From Hydractinia symbiolongicarpus (lineage: Eukaryota; Cnidaria; Hydrozoa; Anthoathecata; Hydractiniidae), in the NCBI RefSeq assembly GCF_029227915.1, contig NC_079885.1, forward strand, positions 19,479,001 through 19,543,000: a stretch of DNA of 64,000 nucleotides, read 5' to 3'. Both the position numbers and the translations under genes were made by a program. The notes under the pieces are model-generated. The model had not been told where the DNA came from. It did not search any database and was given only the letters and a program-made list of their open reading frames with translations. This document shows positions 23,512 through 36,319 of this stretch, in pieces (position 1 is the first letter of the stretch; every line of letters starts with the position of its first letter).

Positions 23512-23874
23512 CCCAGTAAACACGAGACGTTTTGAGAAACGTAAAAAAGACGTCTTTTCGCGACGTATTTAAGACGTTTTAAAGACGTTTTAGAGACGTA
23601 GGTACCAAAACGTCTTAAGGACGTCTTTATTTAGTCTCTTTCGGACGCAGGCAAAAGGCAGACCTGTTTCAAATTATTTTAGCCAATGTGTATTAGGATT
23701 TAAGTAATTTTAATTCTGAAGAGACGTTTTTAAGACGTTTCTTTCGAACGAGATTTTACTGGTCTTACAGAGACCAAATAAAGACGTCTTAGAGACGTTT
23801 TTTTTTGTCGGAAGACGTCCGGACGAGTTAGAGACGAGAAAAACCGTCTTTAAGACATCTGTGTATTTACTGGG
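23512..23874. mobile_element. MITE dense in AGACGT words
   Basis: Termini CCCAGTAAACACGAGACGT at 23512 and its imperfect inverse ending TTTACTGGG at 23874. The interior is filled with aagacgtctt, gagacgt and agacgtttt words in both orientations, so it can fold on itself throughout. No ORF. Superfamily not identified. Confidence 0.75.
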
Positions 23875-24283
23875 TGTGCCCCCTGCGCTCCCCCCCGGTG
23901 GTTATTGCCACTGCACAGCAGTATTGGTTAGAAATTTCGAGGAAACTTATATTTTTGAGACAGTGACCAAATCTGCGTACGGTGGAATAGAAGTTTGAGA
24001 ATAAATTATAAGAGTGGTTTTCTTAAAATAATAGTTCAGCCATCTCTTACTGGGAGTAGTAATGCCTAAAACAGTTTAATGAAATTATTTGAAAAGGCAT
24101 ACGCCTTTTCGGAGTTAGCGCAGCCATATTTAATTTTTCCGCAAGTGGTGCAAGCTAGACTTTGAACCGTATTTTACTGATTTTTTGAGTTTCATTCCGG
24201 ATACTTTTGCCCTACTTAGGGTACGATTTAAAAAAGTCCGACTTTGGGCGGTCGCCCTACTTTGGGTGGAATAGACAAACAAA

Positions 24284-27200
24284 ATGGCGTTTTCGGCGAG
24301 GTTCTTTTCAACTGCTTTTCGAGCTCTAAAGAACCCAGTTATATGTGCAAATGTAGCAAGACGGGCAAGAAAGGGTAAAATTAATTTATTCAAAGTGATT
24401 AATCTTTTCCCCGGATTGTTAATTGCCAGATATATGCTTAAGATGTGCGAAAGAAAATTGCATGGTTGACCGTATGACGTGCGTGATGACAGATAGCTAG
24501 CTAGGTAGATAGATGTGCATATTTAACATGACCAGCCATAATTTCCAGAAGTAGCCATGGCTCAGATGGAATGTCCTGGAGTATTTGAGTAGTATCTAGT
24601 GGCGCCTTAGATTAGTGGTTATAGCTTTCGTACTCTGTGCGGGAGACCGGGGTTTGATTCCTCTTGATGGCGATTCAACATGGGCGAGTGAATGTTACCA
24701 TAGCCCCGGGTTAACCCGAACCATGTGAGGGAAATTGGGGAGATGGCACACTGTGTGGGCCGTTGGATGTTGCCGGGAGTTGTCTAGTAGAGCGTGGGCC
24801 CTACTAATTGGGTCTGCGTAGGACTCTCCATCTAAGCCATGGCCCCTCCTGGAAATAATAGACAGGGTATATCCCTCGATATTTGTGAGGCTAGCCATGT
24901 AAAATATGCACATCTATCTATCTATCTATCTATTTTATGCTTATTTTGGCCTACCAGGTTCAATTAGGGTTGGTATGTATCTACCATCCAGACAACATTC
25001 TGGCAACAAACATCCAATCCAACGACTGAAACAGTGTGCCATCTCCCCAATTTCGCTCACATGGGTACCTTGGCTATGGTATCGTTTAAAGGCCAAATAG
25101 CATTTTCTTCATTAAGTTCATAGTTAACTGTCAACTGTCTTTTTATGTTTTAAGATGAGCTCATTAGGTTAGGGCATCTTTAAGTTGTATATCGCCAGTG
25201 ACATGCTTCAAAAATGCTTGTCTCAAGTACATTTCAACATGAAGCAAAACTGTACAGGACAATCTCTTGTTAGAGTCTTCACAGAACATCTCTCCTTACA
25301 AAACCAAGGGCAGGGCTGACTTATTGCCTGGCTGTGTAGTGTGGGAGAGAGAACTTCTGGGCTTCTTTATAATATGATATACAATTTTTTTCGATTATTA
25401 TTACGAATGGATTGTGCACCATGATATTTCTGTAGCTTAAATGATTTTAGTTAGTGATAATGGCCTAACTTACCGAAAATCAAGTGTAATTATGTCTGGA
25501 CAGTGCCAAATGCTGACACAAGGGCCTGTCCAGACATCCTATATGCCAGTCAACAAGAAAAAAATGCATGTGGTAAGGTGGATCAGCTCAAGTTTCAACT
25601 TTAGATTAACCTATAATTTGCATGTATTTTAAATTAACAATAACATAATCTATTTTATACCAGCCAATTTTTCAGATTTTTTTCTGCACACCCGCGAGAA
25701 TCCCATCAAAAATTGAAACTCATGTATTTGGAAAATTTGGTGAAGTAAAGTAACACAAACAAGACCTATTAAAAAGATTTCCCAGCCAGTGGATGGTTTC
25801 ATAATAATATATATAGTTTGGCTTTGTATTCAATAATAATAGACCACCCCGGCCTTGTTTGGGCTGCCTATTCTGTAGATTACACAAGTTTTAGTACCAG
25901 TGAAGCAGTTATTTATGATAGGTCCTAGAATTAGGCTAAAAATATTATGTTACAAAACAGAGAGAAAAAGTGAAATTACTTAATTCGGCTATCTTCACAT
26001 AATATGGATGGTATACACAAGATATATAACTATTTGCTAATTAATTAACTACCAAATTTTACATTTTGGCAACTTATGCTTCAAGAGACATTGTCCTTGG
26101 ATGTGGTATGCCTTTATATTTTTATTAGCCATACTAAGGAAATATATAATGCACTTTTTGATGGTGAAATTTATTTATTTTTGGAATGGGAAAGTTGAAT
26201 TTATCCAAATAAGTAACTCTTGGATATTTCACACCTTGATGTTGATAGAAGTTTTGAGTGATTTTTTAGCATATACTATCCTCTTTATCTTCAAATTTAA
26301 AAAGACAACCTTCTGAATCTTTGTAGCCTCAGAAGGTTGAAAGTATCACCAACATCAAGTCTGGGTTAACAAATAGCATTTTGGAATATTGAAATATATA
26401 AATTAAAAACAGGGACTTTTAATGAGAGCTTGGAATGGAGTAGTTTTAGCGTGTTTCAAAATATGTCTCTGTATTTCTAAGAAGTTGAAGGGTTTTTTAA
26501 AATGTTTTATACCATTTGATAATAATTTTTATTGATGCATAATTTCCTTACTTCCTTTTCCTTACTATTGCTGAAAAATCATGTTTTAAAAATCTTGCTC
26601 AGAAGCTTTACCTGTTCATAACTTTTGATTAAAAAAATAAAATAAATAGTATCATTAAAGGGAACCTGAGGTATAAAATGATGTTGGACTTATATTATAG
26701 AGCTTAAAAAATTAGCTAACAAGTCTTTTTAAATTTTTTAAGAAGCTCTTTTCGTTCTCAAGATATTCACATTTAAAGAATTTCAGATTTAATTATGCTG
26801 CATGAATTATGATGTTATATTTCAGTAAAAGCAAATTTGGACTTTTTTCTTCTTTCATTAGTAAATTTAGACCTGTTAAGGGGTATGCATTTAAACTTTA
26901 TCAATGCATAGATATTATAAAGGTTAATTGATTAAAATAATTTTTTTTTCCAATATCACACTCGGTTGCTCATCCCAGACCTCTTATGTTTTTGGTGATG
27001 ACTCAATAACTCGGGATCTGCCACTTGGTTTGCAATCAAATTTTGTGGGTAAGCTTGTATAAGCCCCATATGTTAACTCACAAAATTTGATTGCAAACCG
27101 ACAGTTCGTCAGCAAAAAATTAGGGTTCTCTTTAAATTTTTATTGTGGTCATAACCATAATTTATTGTGGTCATAACCATTTTTAAATATTGCATTTTTT

Positions 27201-30090
27201 AGTTAGCAAACATTTAAAAAAAACCTAAGTACATATTTGTTTTTAGTTGCCAATGATCTTTTCTTTTTTAGATGCATTTAATGTACGAAAGACATTGGGT
27301 GTTGCATTGTTGCAAAAGGTGCAAACGGTCAGACTTTCCAGCACTGCTGTTAGTACTCAAGGTATATACATCTATATTTATATATTGAAAGACTCCATGC
27401 CAGCTATGTCTTTCTAGAGAACTGTTTTTGAAAAATGATGTGTTTTCCCTACATTTTTAGAAAACCCTAAAAGGACTAAATTAATGGAATTTGGACAGTT
27501 TGTTTCGAATTCAATGCCTAAGTATGTGCAAGCAGCTCAAGTAACTGATGGTAATGAGTTAGAGATTCTGATTTGTCCAGAAGGTATTTTACCTGTCATA
27601 ACGTTTCTACGTGATCACACAAATGCTCAATTCAAACAGTTAATAGACATGACTGTGGTGGATTGGCCCTCAAAGCCGTATAGATTTGAGGTAAGATATT
27701 ACCTGAGTTTTTTATTATTTTGCTTTTCAATGTACAATTTTTGTGAATTTGGCTAAATACAATGTTTCTGCGTCTTTTACTAATAGACAAGAATTTAAAA
27801 AAATAATCATTAAAGCAAATGTTGTGCTCTGAATTAGTAATTTATTTAGAGAAATTTATTGTCTTCATGATCTAATCGTTAAAACAATTTTTTTTTTGTC
27901 AACTATGTTTTAAACCAATAATGAAAAAGTGAAATTTTTACAAGAGATCAGAATATAAAATTGAAAGAAGGGGTTTAGTATTAAACAATTAAATATGTAA
28001 ATAGCTGACTAAATAAACGCATTGTCCACCAGTGCGAAAAATCAACATTTGTGCCAGATAAAAAAGGAATGTCTAGCAAGCAGTTTGTTTGATTTCTTCT
28101 ATTATTTTTATCTACAGGTCGTTTACATGTTGCTGTCTATGCGTTACAATACGAGGGTGGTGGTGAAGACATACGCTGATGAACTCACGCCATTAGACTC
28201 AATTACACCACTGTTTAATGCTGCAATTTGGGCAGAAAGAGAGGTAGATTACTTTTGATATCTTATACTGGTTGTAAGTAGCTGGTATTTCTTTGTGATC
28301 TTTGTGATGCTAAAAATATGTTTGTCAAATTAATTCAATGCAAAACGAAGAATAAAATTCATCAGTTCCTTTAAAATCGAAAATTTGATGACGTGTATTT
28401 TGAGCACAATTCTTTCGATAAAATTATTATTGGTGAAAGCAATTCTGTTGTAGATTGTAGCTCTTTTTTTGCGAAAAGATGAAATGATTTTCTAGAAACG
28501 TTAAAATAATCACCCACCAAATTGAATCTGATAATAGTAAAAAAAATCTCACTTAGGCCAATCAGAAAATTGATTCCATGCTAAATTTTCTGTGAAGGTT
28601 TTTTTACCTATAAAGAGGAAATAAATTCTTGTTCTAGGTATGGGATATGTATGGAGTGTTTTTTTCAAATCATCCAGATTTGAGACGAATATTAACTGAT
28701 TATGGTTTCGAAGGACATCCATTTAGAAAAGATTTTCCATTGGCTGGATACTATGAGGTACGGAGTGAACATGTTTTCTGTGAAAGTGTCGTATGCAAAT
28801 AATTTTAATCAGTTACTACTGTAGTTTAGTTAAAATTCAATATTAACGCTTAGCAAGATATGTGAAAAGTTAAATGTACTTTAAGTGTTGCAAGATATCT
28901 TTGTTTTCTTTTATTTGGCTTAAAATTAAGCAACTGCTAAGCTACTAGTCAGACTGAAGGTTTGTAAAGTTCGAAGTAAATGTGGCTTTAATCTGATTAA
29001 TCTGCCGTAATGGTACTTTACTTTTTGCGGGTTCTTTATTTTTGCGCTTTTGGCGAAATATAATACCTGCAAAAAATAGATGAAAGAGACATGCCAACAT
29101 AACATCAAATTTTATCAAAAAGAATGCAATTTTTTTCACACCAAAATAAAATTAAAACAAAATATTATTAAATTATGTTGATCAAAATTAGTGCCTGCAA
29201 AATGCTATTTTTTTTCAAAAGAAGCAAGTCTTGATATTTGATTTCCCAACAAAAACTCCCCTCATTGCTTTGAAAGAATAAAAATAAAATAAAATTGATA
29301 CCTTATTCCAGGAAATTAACAAGGTACAAAATCAACATGCACCAAATTAACACAAAGGGAATTCATGTAAAATGCGAAATTAATGAGAATTTAATTTATG
29401 ATTCAGCTGAATGGGTTTAAAATAGCATTAAAATAACGCGAGTCAGGAAATTCAAGAGATTGACAACCAATTTTTTGTTTTCTTCAATATCAGCTGCCCA
29501 TCGGCCTAAACCATATCAGGACGATAATAAAAAACTTTTTTGTGCAATAAAACAATTTCTAAAAACTATATTTTACAACTTTAATAAAGGGTTAAGTAGT
29601 AATTTTTTTTACCTCCTTGATACACTTTAATAAGGGGTGTTTAATTAACGTGAATTTTGTACCTCTTTATTTTCCTGGAATAAGTGTGTTTGTAAATCGA
29701 ATTTTTATAGTTTCTTAAAAAGCTAGTACACTCAACAAATAATTAGCTCAGTAATTTATTTATTGCATCGCTGTTTAGAAATCCTTTGAAAGCTTTGCAT
29801 GTTTTTTATAAGCAACTTTATTCAGTTTAGTCAAAAAATTTTCAGAGAAAATTTGGGGTGACCATTAAAAGAATCGTACTGGTTAACTACTAGTTAACAA
29901 GCAATGTTTTATTGATTTAATTTAGGTACGTTACGACGATGAGTTGAAGAGATTGGTTCAAGAACCAGTTGAGTTTGCTCAAGAATTTCGTAAATTTGAT
30001 TTCCAGAGTCCATGGGAGCAATTTCCAAAGCATCGCAAGGAACATTCGAGTATCGAAGCTGGAGAAGAAAAGAAAGAGGAATCGAAATAG
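24284..30090 (+). CDS. NDUFS3: NADH dehydrogenase iron-sulfur protein 3, complex I 30-kDa subunit
   Basis: Core subunit of the Q-module of mitochondrial complex I (matrix arm). Exons: 24284-24374, 27272-27361, 27461-27690, 28118-28243, 28638-28757, 29926-30090; phases all agree, giving 273 residues against about 264 in human. The first exon encodes an Arg-rich, acid-free presequence ([19 protein letters not shown]), a mitochondrial targeting peptide. Conserved body: [52 protein letters not shown], and the family signature [21 protein letters not shown] followed by [20 protein letters not shown]. The C terminus keeps [16 protein letters not shown] and [11 protein letters not shown], then an acidic/basic tail. 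AATAAA at 30124-30133 is the likely polyadenylation signal. The first intron is 2.9 kb and holds a foldback SINE and a TTAA element. Confidence 0.97.
24503..24925 (+). mobile_element. Foldback element with tRNA-like module
   Basis: Inverted termini: gtagatagatgtgcatattt at 24505 and its inverse at about 24900-24919, extending inward through catggct blocks near 24558 and 24838. Inside, at 24600-24670, is a tRNA-like block with A box ttagattagtggtta and B box ggggtttgattcc. A tetranucleotide run (atct) follows the right end. Lies in NDUFS3 intron 1. Confidence 0.65.
24950..25080 (-). repeat. Inverted partial copy of the preceding tRNA-like element
   Basis: cagtgtgccatctccccaat (25032 on) is the inverse of the attggggagatggcacactg block at 24735. 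The similarity extends through the catgtgag and gttggatg words, so the two copies could form a large hairpin. Confidence 0.65.
26655..27135. mobile_element. TTAA-flanked MITE with internal perfect hairpin
   Basis: TTAA-AGGGAACC at 26655 faces GGTTCTCT-TTAA ending at 27135. Inside, 27027-27047 and 27079-27099 are a perfect 21-bp inverted repeat (GGTTTGCAATCAAATTTTGT at the left arm). The left part recurs at 60686-60785. Confidence 0.65.
29302..29684. mobile_element. MITE in the last NDUFS3 intron
   Basis: Left end CTTATTCCAGGAAATTAAC with aggtacaaaat following; right end is the inverse (attttgtacctctttattttcctggaataag) ending at 29684. Interior AT-rich, no ORF. Confidence 0.75.
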
Positions 30091-30902
30091 ATTTAGTTTT
30101 TTGTGTGTAAACTCTTTGATGTAAATAAATAAAATACGAAAAAAAATTAGTTCAAGTTTGCGACACATTCGCATTTTGCCATTGTCATTGTTAACTTTGT
30201 TCCTTCCAGCATTAGTAATAAAAGCTTTTATTAAAATAACATAATAGTACGAGAGGTTGCCACTGACGAAAATTGTAGGAATGTTGATTTTTTGACTAAT
30301 CAATATTTTGCAACTGCATGTAAATAAGGCAAAAGCCTTTGGATGAATTTGGTTGGTGTGTTTAGAATTTGAAATTTATTGATTTGTTTTCAGGATCATT
30401 TTCAGAAAATAGTGTGACACCTTTGAATTTTGAAAAATACCGAAAAAATTACACTGGGCAAAAAATTGACTTACGTGGTTAATTTAGCCTAGAATTTTCA
30501 CAGGTAGAAATAGCCTATATAAATTGGTGTGGTGGTTTAAAAATGTGACAGAGGTGCTATTATTTGACTTACTACAGAGAATCACTACTTATGATTTAAG
30601 TAGGTCAAAAACATTAACATTAAATAGTTTTTTAAATTATTCACAGAAACTTTATACGTGTATGTATGTGTAGATATATAAACATAACCAAATTTATTGA
30701 GACAGTTTTTGTCAACTACAAATTTTTGGCAAGTACAAAGTCTCTAAATATTTGCTCAAGAATAATATAGTTTTCCTAGTACAGAATGTCATCAAACTTT
30801 TGTCTTTTGTTTTTTAGAATAGTATAATGTGAATCTTGGATAATGATACAACTACCAATTAGAAATATATAATTATTTCATGTGACATATTGGTCTCTTA
30901 GA
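30091..30902. other. Intergenic spacer NDUFS3 - phosphatase
   Basis: About 800 bp of AT-rich DNA holding the NDUFS3 3' UTR signals and, presumably, the phosphatase promoter. No specific motif identified. Confidence 0.5.
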
Positions 30903-33900
30903 ATGTCGACTTTTAATCAGATTTGCTTCACTGACGAGGCCAACTGTCTCTCATTTGTTGGTCATATGTTGAAGGCTAACATGTGTACAAGCTGTATGAA
31001 AGATATCGCCAAACATAATGCAGAAACAGTGAAAGAAGAAGACTTGATCAAGGTTAGTTTTGTTGCTTTATATACCTCCCTTTAACGTTCCATGGTTTAA
31101 TGTGTTTGTGAAGAAAGCAGCAGGTGTTGTACGAAGACTTATTTTCGCGAGGTGTCAAAAAAGCACTTCGCCAAGATCAATTTTCGTGAATCTGTTATGT
31201 GGGGATATTTCGCGACAATATTATTGAGATAAGGTAGCTGTTAATTGAACTTGCTCATATCACAGAAGCTGGTCATTATTTTTATGGACTACAAAAAAGT
31301 TTGCGAGAAAAACAAGAGAAGTTAAACTAAAGAATCCCTTTGTTTGTTTGTTTTTAAATAAAAATAATGAAAATTAATTGTAGCGAATAAATCATTTTTA
31401 GTGATTTCACGTATATAAACTTGTTTTCACGAATAAAGATGACATTCGCGAAATTTGCGAAAATTAATCTTCGCGAAAATTAATCAACTCAACGTAGTTT
31501 GTTTCCAGGAATGATGATAAATGTCGGAGTGTACTTTTATGTTTTATTTTCATCCAATGCGTACCAAGAGAAATAAAATGTAGTTATTTCTTAATGAATA
31601 TCGAAAAAAATCGAGTACTCTTTTAATAGAAAGCAACATTCACAAAAAAATTTTCCCATACGTATTCATTACAAAAATTCAAGATCTTTTTTATATACAG
31701 AATTTGAAATGAATTCCTAAAAAAGTAATTTCTCTAAAAAACCGAGGACTTATTTCTTCTCGCTGTCAGAATTGGAAAAAAGTCCCAGGGATAAGGTTGT
31801 ATTCTAGCGCCCTCCATCGTAGGCGACCCCTTGTTGTTATTGCACTCAGAGCACAGTACAAAAACTTGTTTTTAACCAACGGTGTTAAATTTTTTAAGTT
31901 GAAAAAGTGTTGCGTTAGTCTTAAGTAGCTAAAGATTATGCTAATGTCAGCATTTTCGCTAAAGACTGCATCAAATCTGCTAAATCGGGTAAAAATTGGC
32001 TTAAATTTTGGATTTCTAAAACATTTGTCTTACTGATTTTTGTTCGTCACACTAATGTGGTGAACGCAAAATAATGTTCACAATAAAAAGCTAATTAAAA
32101 CAATTATCAAATAAAAAATCAAAGTATAACCACATAAAAAGTCATGGAAATGTTGAACAGGCGGCTCCGCTCGGCACAAGGAATAGGGCTAAAGTGTAAC
32201 ATGATTTGCGCCAAACTACTTTTTAGTATGGCATCTAAAATCCAACTTCAATTTCTGGCTTTTCTAGTTTAAATTTTGCGACGAAATCAGGACTTTCCGC
32301 AAATTGCGACAAACAGTTTCTTGATGGGACGCTCAAGATTGTTAGGCAAACATAAAAAAAAACATTTTTTTCGCATAACGAAGGTTTTTAATGTGATACA
32401 AAGTTTAATAATGTATAACATAGGATATGAACTTATTATTTTTCCAGGCGTTGGAATACACTCAATGTGGTGAAAAAACTCCCACTCTCATATTGAAGCA
32501 AGAAGGTTCGTACGGACAACTGTTTCTCGGTGGATTCAAAGCCGCGCTTAATTCCGAGTTCTTGCAGAAAGAAAATGTCCAAGCTGTAGTGAATACAGCT
32601 GGAAGCGGCTTGTTTCGTTTATTTGGGAAGAAGTTGGAGGTTGGGATTTTGTTTTTTAAGAAATTTTCGCGGAAATAAAAATCGATAATACTTGATAGTA
32701 AATTATTATTTCATAACTTTGAGTTTTTGCGGAAATAAGAGACGGGCAATTAACCTTTTGGAGCTTAGCTAGGATGTTTCTGAACGTTGAAAATAAAAAC
32801 AAGGAGTCTGATCTTTTTTTCACTTTTAAATCCTATTTAACTAGAGTCGTTTCGAATAAGTTTACATTTTTTATTAACCGATGATATATTAACAACCTCA
32901 GCAGTTATGAAAATGTTTATTTATTAAAACGCATTTTAACTTCCTTCTTTTCCTTCACTAGAAGACATATCTTGAAGCCACCAGTAATCCCGTCAGTTTG
33001 TTCTTAGAATGGGAAGATAGCATTTCGTACGATATAACTGACGAGGACTTTGGAAAGGTCATTAATTTTATACACGATCACAGACAAAAAGGCGGATCAG
33101 TCCTTGTTCACTGTGCGCAGGTTAGCGAATGGTGATTTGTACGGTTAATTTGTATTAACAATTAAAGTGGACGAGTTATTATAATAGTTTTTTAAAATTT
33201 TAACATTCCCTGTATTAGCATGTTACAGTTTATATCTTTGCTTCATACCATTGCATAAAACGTTTTAAGTTTCTAGGGTGAACAGTGCGTGGTCTCTGGC
33301 TAAACCCGTTCTCGTCCATGTCTACGGATGTTTTTTTAACGGAGCCGCCATTATTACCCTGTTTTAGATTTTGGATTTAACTGTAACAAAAAGAAGAGAG
33401 ATTTTTTTACAATCTCACATATCTGCGAAAAAACACGTATTTAAGCTGGTTATCTGGCGATAAGTAACAATTGCTAGTAAAAAAATACAACGCTTATATT
33501 GTTCTGCCCGGATAATAAACGCTGCCCTGATTATGTACGGCAGCTTGTCCTGTTTAAGAACAGGGCAGAAAAAACATAATCAGGGCAGTATAATCAGGAC
33601 AGGCTGGCTTATTATGTTCGACTGTTAAAAATATCATTTAGCAGTTATAAAAGGAACATAATCAGGGCAGGTCGGTTTATGTACGACAGTCTAATATCAT
33701 TTATTACTTAAAAAACGAAGATAATCGGGGCCGACAGGCTTTTATATCATTCATGACAAGCAAATAGCCCTGGTGGCAAAATTGTTGTTCTCAAATGAAA
33801 CGAAATTTCGTGACCAAACTTAATTCCGGCAAAACGAATAATTTAAGGTCATCCCCAGAATAAAATTCCTTCGAAAAATAAAAATGAACCCACCCATCCG

Positions 33901-34548
33901 CAAAATCTACACTACAACAGGAGTTTATGCTAAGAATTATGTCCAGACTTTGCTCTGCGTAGTTTTCAATGGTGGGTTATCCTGCAGTGAAAAATTAAGT
34001 GGAGACTTTTTTTCTTTCGCCATGCCTAGTGTTCAATAGTGTTCTATCTTGCAGAGAAATATGGCATGTGACAATAATTCGTCAATGGTTCATTCACAAA
34101 GTTCGAAGAAAAGGCCAATCACAGCCTTCCTAAGTCAGCCATTATAATCCAGCGTTCATAATCCGGTCACTACGACATAACCAGGGCAAAAAAAAAACAT
34201 AATCGGGCCATGCGTACATAATCCGACTGTTTTCGCAATCTGGATAGAACAATATCAATAAGAACCATTCTGGAGACTAATTGAATATTGTTAAATCATC
34301 TTAACCTTTTGTGATTTATTCAGTGTTAATCCCTTTTTTATCTCTACATTTAGGGCAAATCTCGCTCAAGTACAGCTGTTGTCGCCTATATCATGGCCGT
34401 GTTGAATTTGCCGTTAGCCGAAGCTTTTTCTTTCGTTCAAAAGAGGAGGAAAATGGCGGAACCCAACGCTCATTTTATGTTCATGCTACATCAACTACAA
34501 AGCAGTGACGTTTTAAAACAAGTACGACTACAGTTATCTTCTGCGTGA
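30903..34548 (+). CDS. Dual-specificity protein phosphatase with Cys/His N terminus
   Basis: Cysteine-dependent phosphatase of the atypical DUSP class. Four exons: 30903-31052, 32448-32639, 32962-33120, 34354-34548; all introns phase 0, total 231 residues. The catalytic loop reads HCAQ-GKSRSST (H-C-x2-G-x-S-R-S), split between exons 3 and 4 just after the Gln; the nucleophile is that Cys and the phosphate-binding Arg follows in exon 4. A candidate general-acid Asp lies in WEDSISYDITDEDFGKVI. The recognition segment VVNTAGSGLF and the helix AVVAYIMAVLNLPLAEAF fit the fold. Residues 1-50 carry C, H and a CTSC pair (FTDEANCLSFVGHMLKANMC), possibly a small zinc site; this is inferred. No kinase-interaction or membrane segment seen. 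AATAAA at 35023 and 35040. Substrate unknown. Confidence 0.92.
33496..34255. mobile_element. Non-autonomous element in the phosphatase intron
   Basis: Ends ATATTGTTCTGCCCGGA (33496) and TCTGGATAGAACAATAT (to 34255) form an imperfect 17-bp inverted repeat. Internally the word cataatcagggcag and its variants recur at least six times in both orientations (for example near 33523, 33577, 33590, 33657). No ORF. It sits in the intron that splits the phosphatase active site. Confidence 0.75.
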
Positions 34549-35788
34549 TCTAATCTCAATAAAACTGAGCGACACTAACTCGACGGAACAGATTAACATT
34601 CACGTAGCGTCATTACGGATGTTGTAAACAGGGATTCCTTTATATGTTTTGCCTATAAACAGTTAACCTACGGTGACTACTGAGAATTTATCCAACAGAT
34701 TGTTTATTTGGAATGAAGAGTGAAAGACGCGGCTTCGTAAAATGACGGCGACAAGAAAAACGTATGGTTGGTTGTGTTTTGTGAAATCAGCACCGATTTG
34801 ACTTGAATTGTAACGTCAGATGTTTTTTCCTGGCGGACACTGACTAAAAACTGTTAGTTTATTAATTTTGGAAAACTGATGCTCTGAAGTTCCGTGTTTT
34901 GACGCATGTTGACATGTTTAAAAAATAAAAAAAGATGACGATGGTATTCAACATGCTGTTGACATTTATAGGCGTGGTTATGTTTTTAATATTTTATGTA
35001 TTTTTGTAATCACTTAATTTGAAATAAAATTTTTGATGAAATAAATTTATAATAACGCTTATTTACCATGATCGACCTTGTCCCCAGGGCTTTGCGCATA
35101 TGTCGGGGCGCGAAAATCACCTATGTATGTGTTCTTTCAGCTTTAGACAAATATTTTAAGAATTTAAGATTGTATCATAGCAAGGTTTGTATAAAGGTTT
35201 TTCTTTAAAGCAGCAATTTTAGCCACAGTTAGCCAACTGGCTATACAAGTTTTTTTTTAGAATCATAACCACTTCCCCTTATTGTGCTTTTAGAATTTCT
35301 AATGTAGATATTACAAAGGTTGTGATAAATTCAGAAATTATGTATAAAAACAATAACCCTCACCCTACCCTTTCACATAATACTCGGGGAAATATGCAGA
35401 ACACCCTCGTCCCCAGGGTTTTTTGCTTTCTTGATACAAAGAGCAAAATCGCGCTCTCGATAACAAGCTCATGCGTGGCCGTGTTTAAATATAAACGTAA
35501 ACCACGTGGCAATATGTAAACAAGCTGCTATAACGCAAAGCATCATGTGATTAAAAAGCTCAAGGATAAAATGAAAATCGAGCAACCCACGGTTGTTAAA
35601 ATTGTAAAATTGAATAATAAAATTTCTAAAATGAAATCATGCTGTGTAAACACATAAAATAATGGCAGATGTAGCTTAGTAGCCACTCGGAATCGTGTTC
35701 AACAGTTTTGGGGAGAAGTTAAGAGGACTTGTTAACCGGTGCATTTTTAACAACTTGTATAAACTTTTATGAATGAATTATATTTATA
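34549..35788. other. Intergenic DNA with a cctcgtccccaggg motif
   Basis: After the phosphatase 3' end no gene is seen. tgtccccagggctttgcgc (35080) and cctcgtccccagggttttt (35405) share a terminal-repeat-like motif, seen again inverted at 38180 (ctggggacgagg). These are probably ends of one MITE family. Confidence 0.45.
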
Positions 35789-35880
35789 TAATACACCTTT
35801 CCCGAATTTATATTTTGTAAAATATTGCGTGCATGAAAACGAGGCAAATCTTGGTAAACATTATTCGCGTTCATATAAAC

Positions 35881-36230
35881 ATGGAGGAAGACAATACTAT
35901 GAGAGATATTTTGCTTAAAATAATTGAGGAAAATATAGATTTAGTCTTCCATGAAACTGATGAAAAAGCGTGAGGAAAAACATGGAGGGAATGCCACCGT
36001 TCACGATAAAAGAAATTGAAATGCATCGACAAAATAGTGGTAAACAGCACGGTGTGGCAATTATTAAGACTTTGAAGCGTGCCAGAAAGTTTAGGGATGA
36101 ACTATACATATCTGCTGATAGCATTTTCACATCAACAACTACATTTGCTCCAAGTAAAAACAGCATTTTTAAAGACTTAGTTATGGTCAGCCCTGTAAAA
36201 AGTAATGCTGACAAAAAGGTATCCATCTAA
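35881..36230 (+). CDS. Element-borne ORF with MPPFTIKEIEMHR motif
   Basis: Two plus-strand readings. A short acidic one starts at ATG 35881 (MEEDNTMRDILLKIIEENID) and ends near 35973. The second, from about 35970 in another frame, gives MEGMPPFTIKEIEMHRQNSG and then KTLKRARKFRDELYISADSI. The latter resembles the N terminus of a family common in cnidarian genomes, where it precedes SWIM-finger/YqaJ-type exonuclease regions; this is from memory and unverified. The reading ends at 36230, with a possible donor site at aaaag-gtatcc (36218). Either a truncated gene or a first exon. Confidence 0.5.
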
Positions 36231-36319
36231 CGTTATATGATCCTAGAATTAATGTTAGTTTGTGTAACATAAATCCAAGAATATTGAAACTGATGTAAAT
36301 CGTGTATTAATCCCAAAAG

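Noticed and set aside
23299-23535. 78-residue Ser/Phe/Leu-rich reading
   Set aside because: Produced by a ctt/tct simple-sequence tract; no start context or domain.
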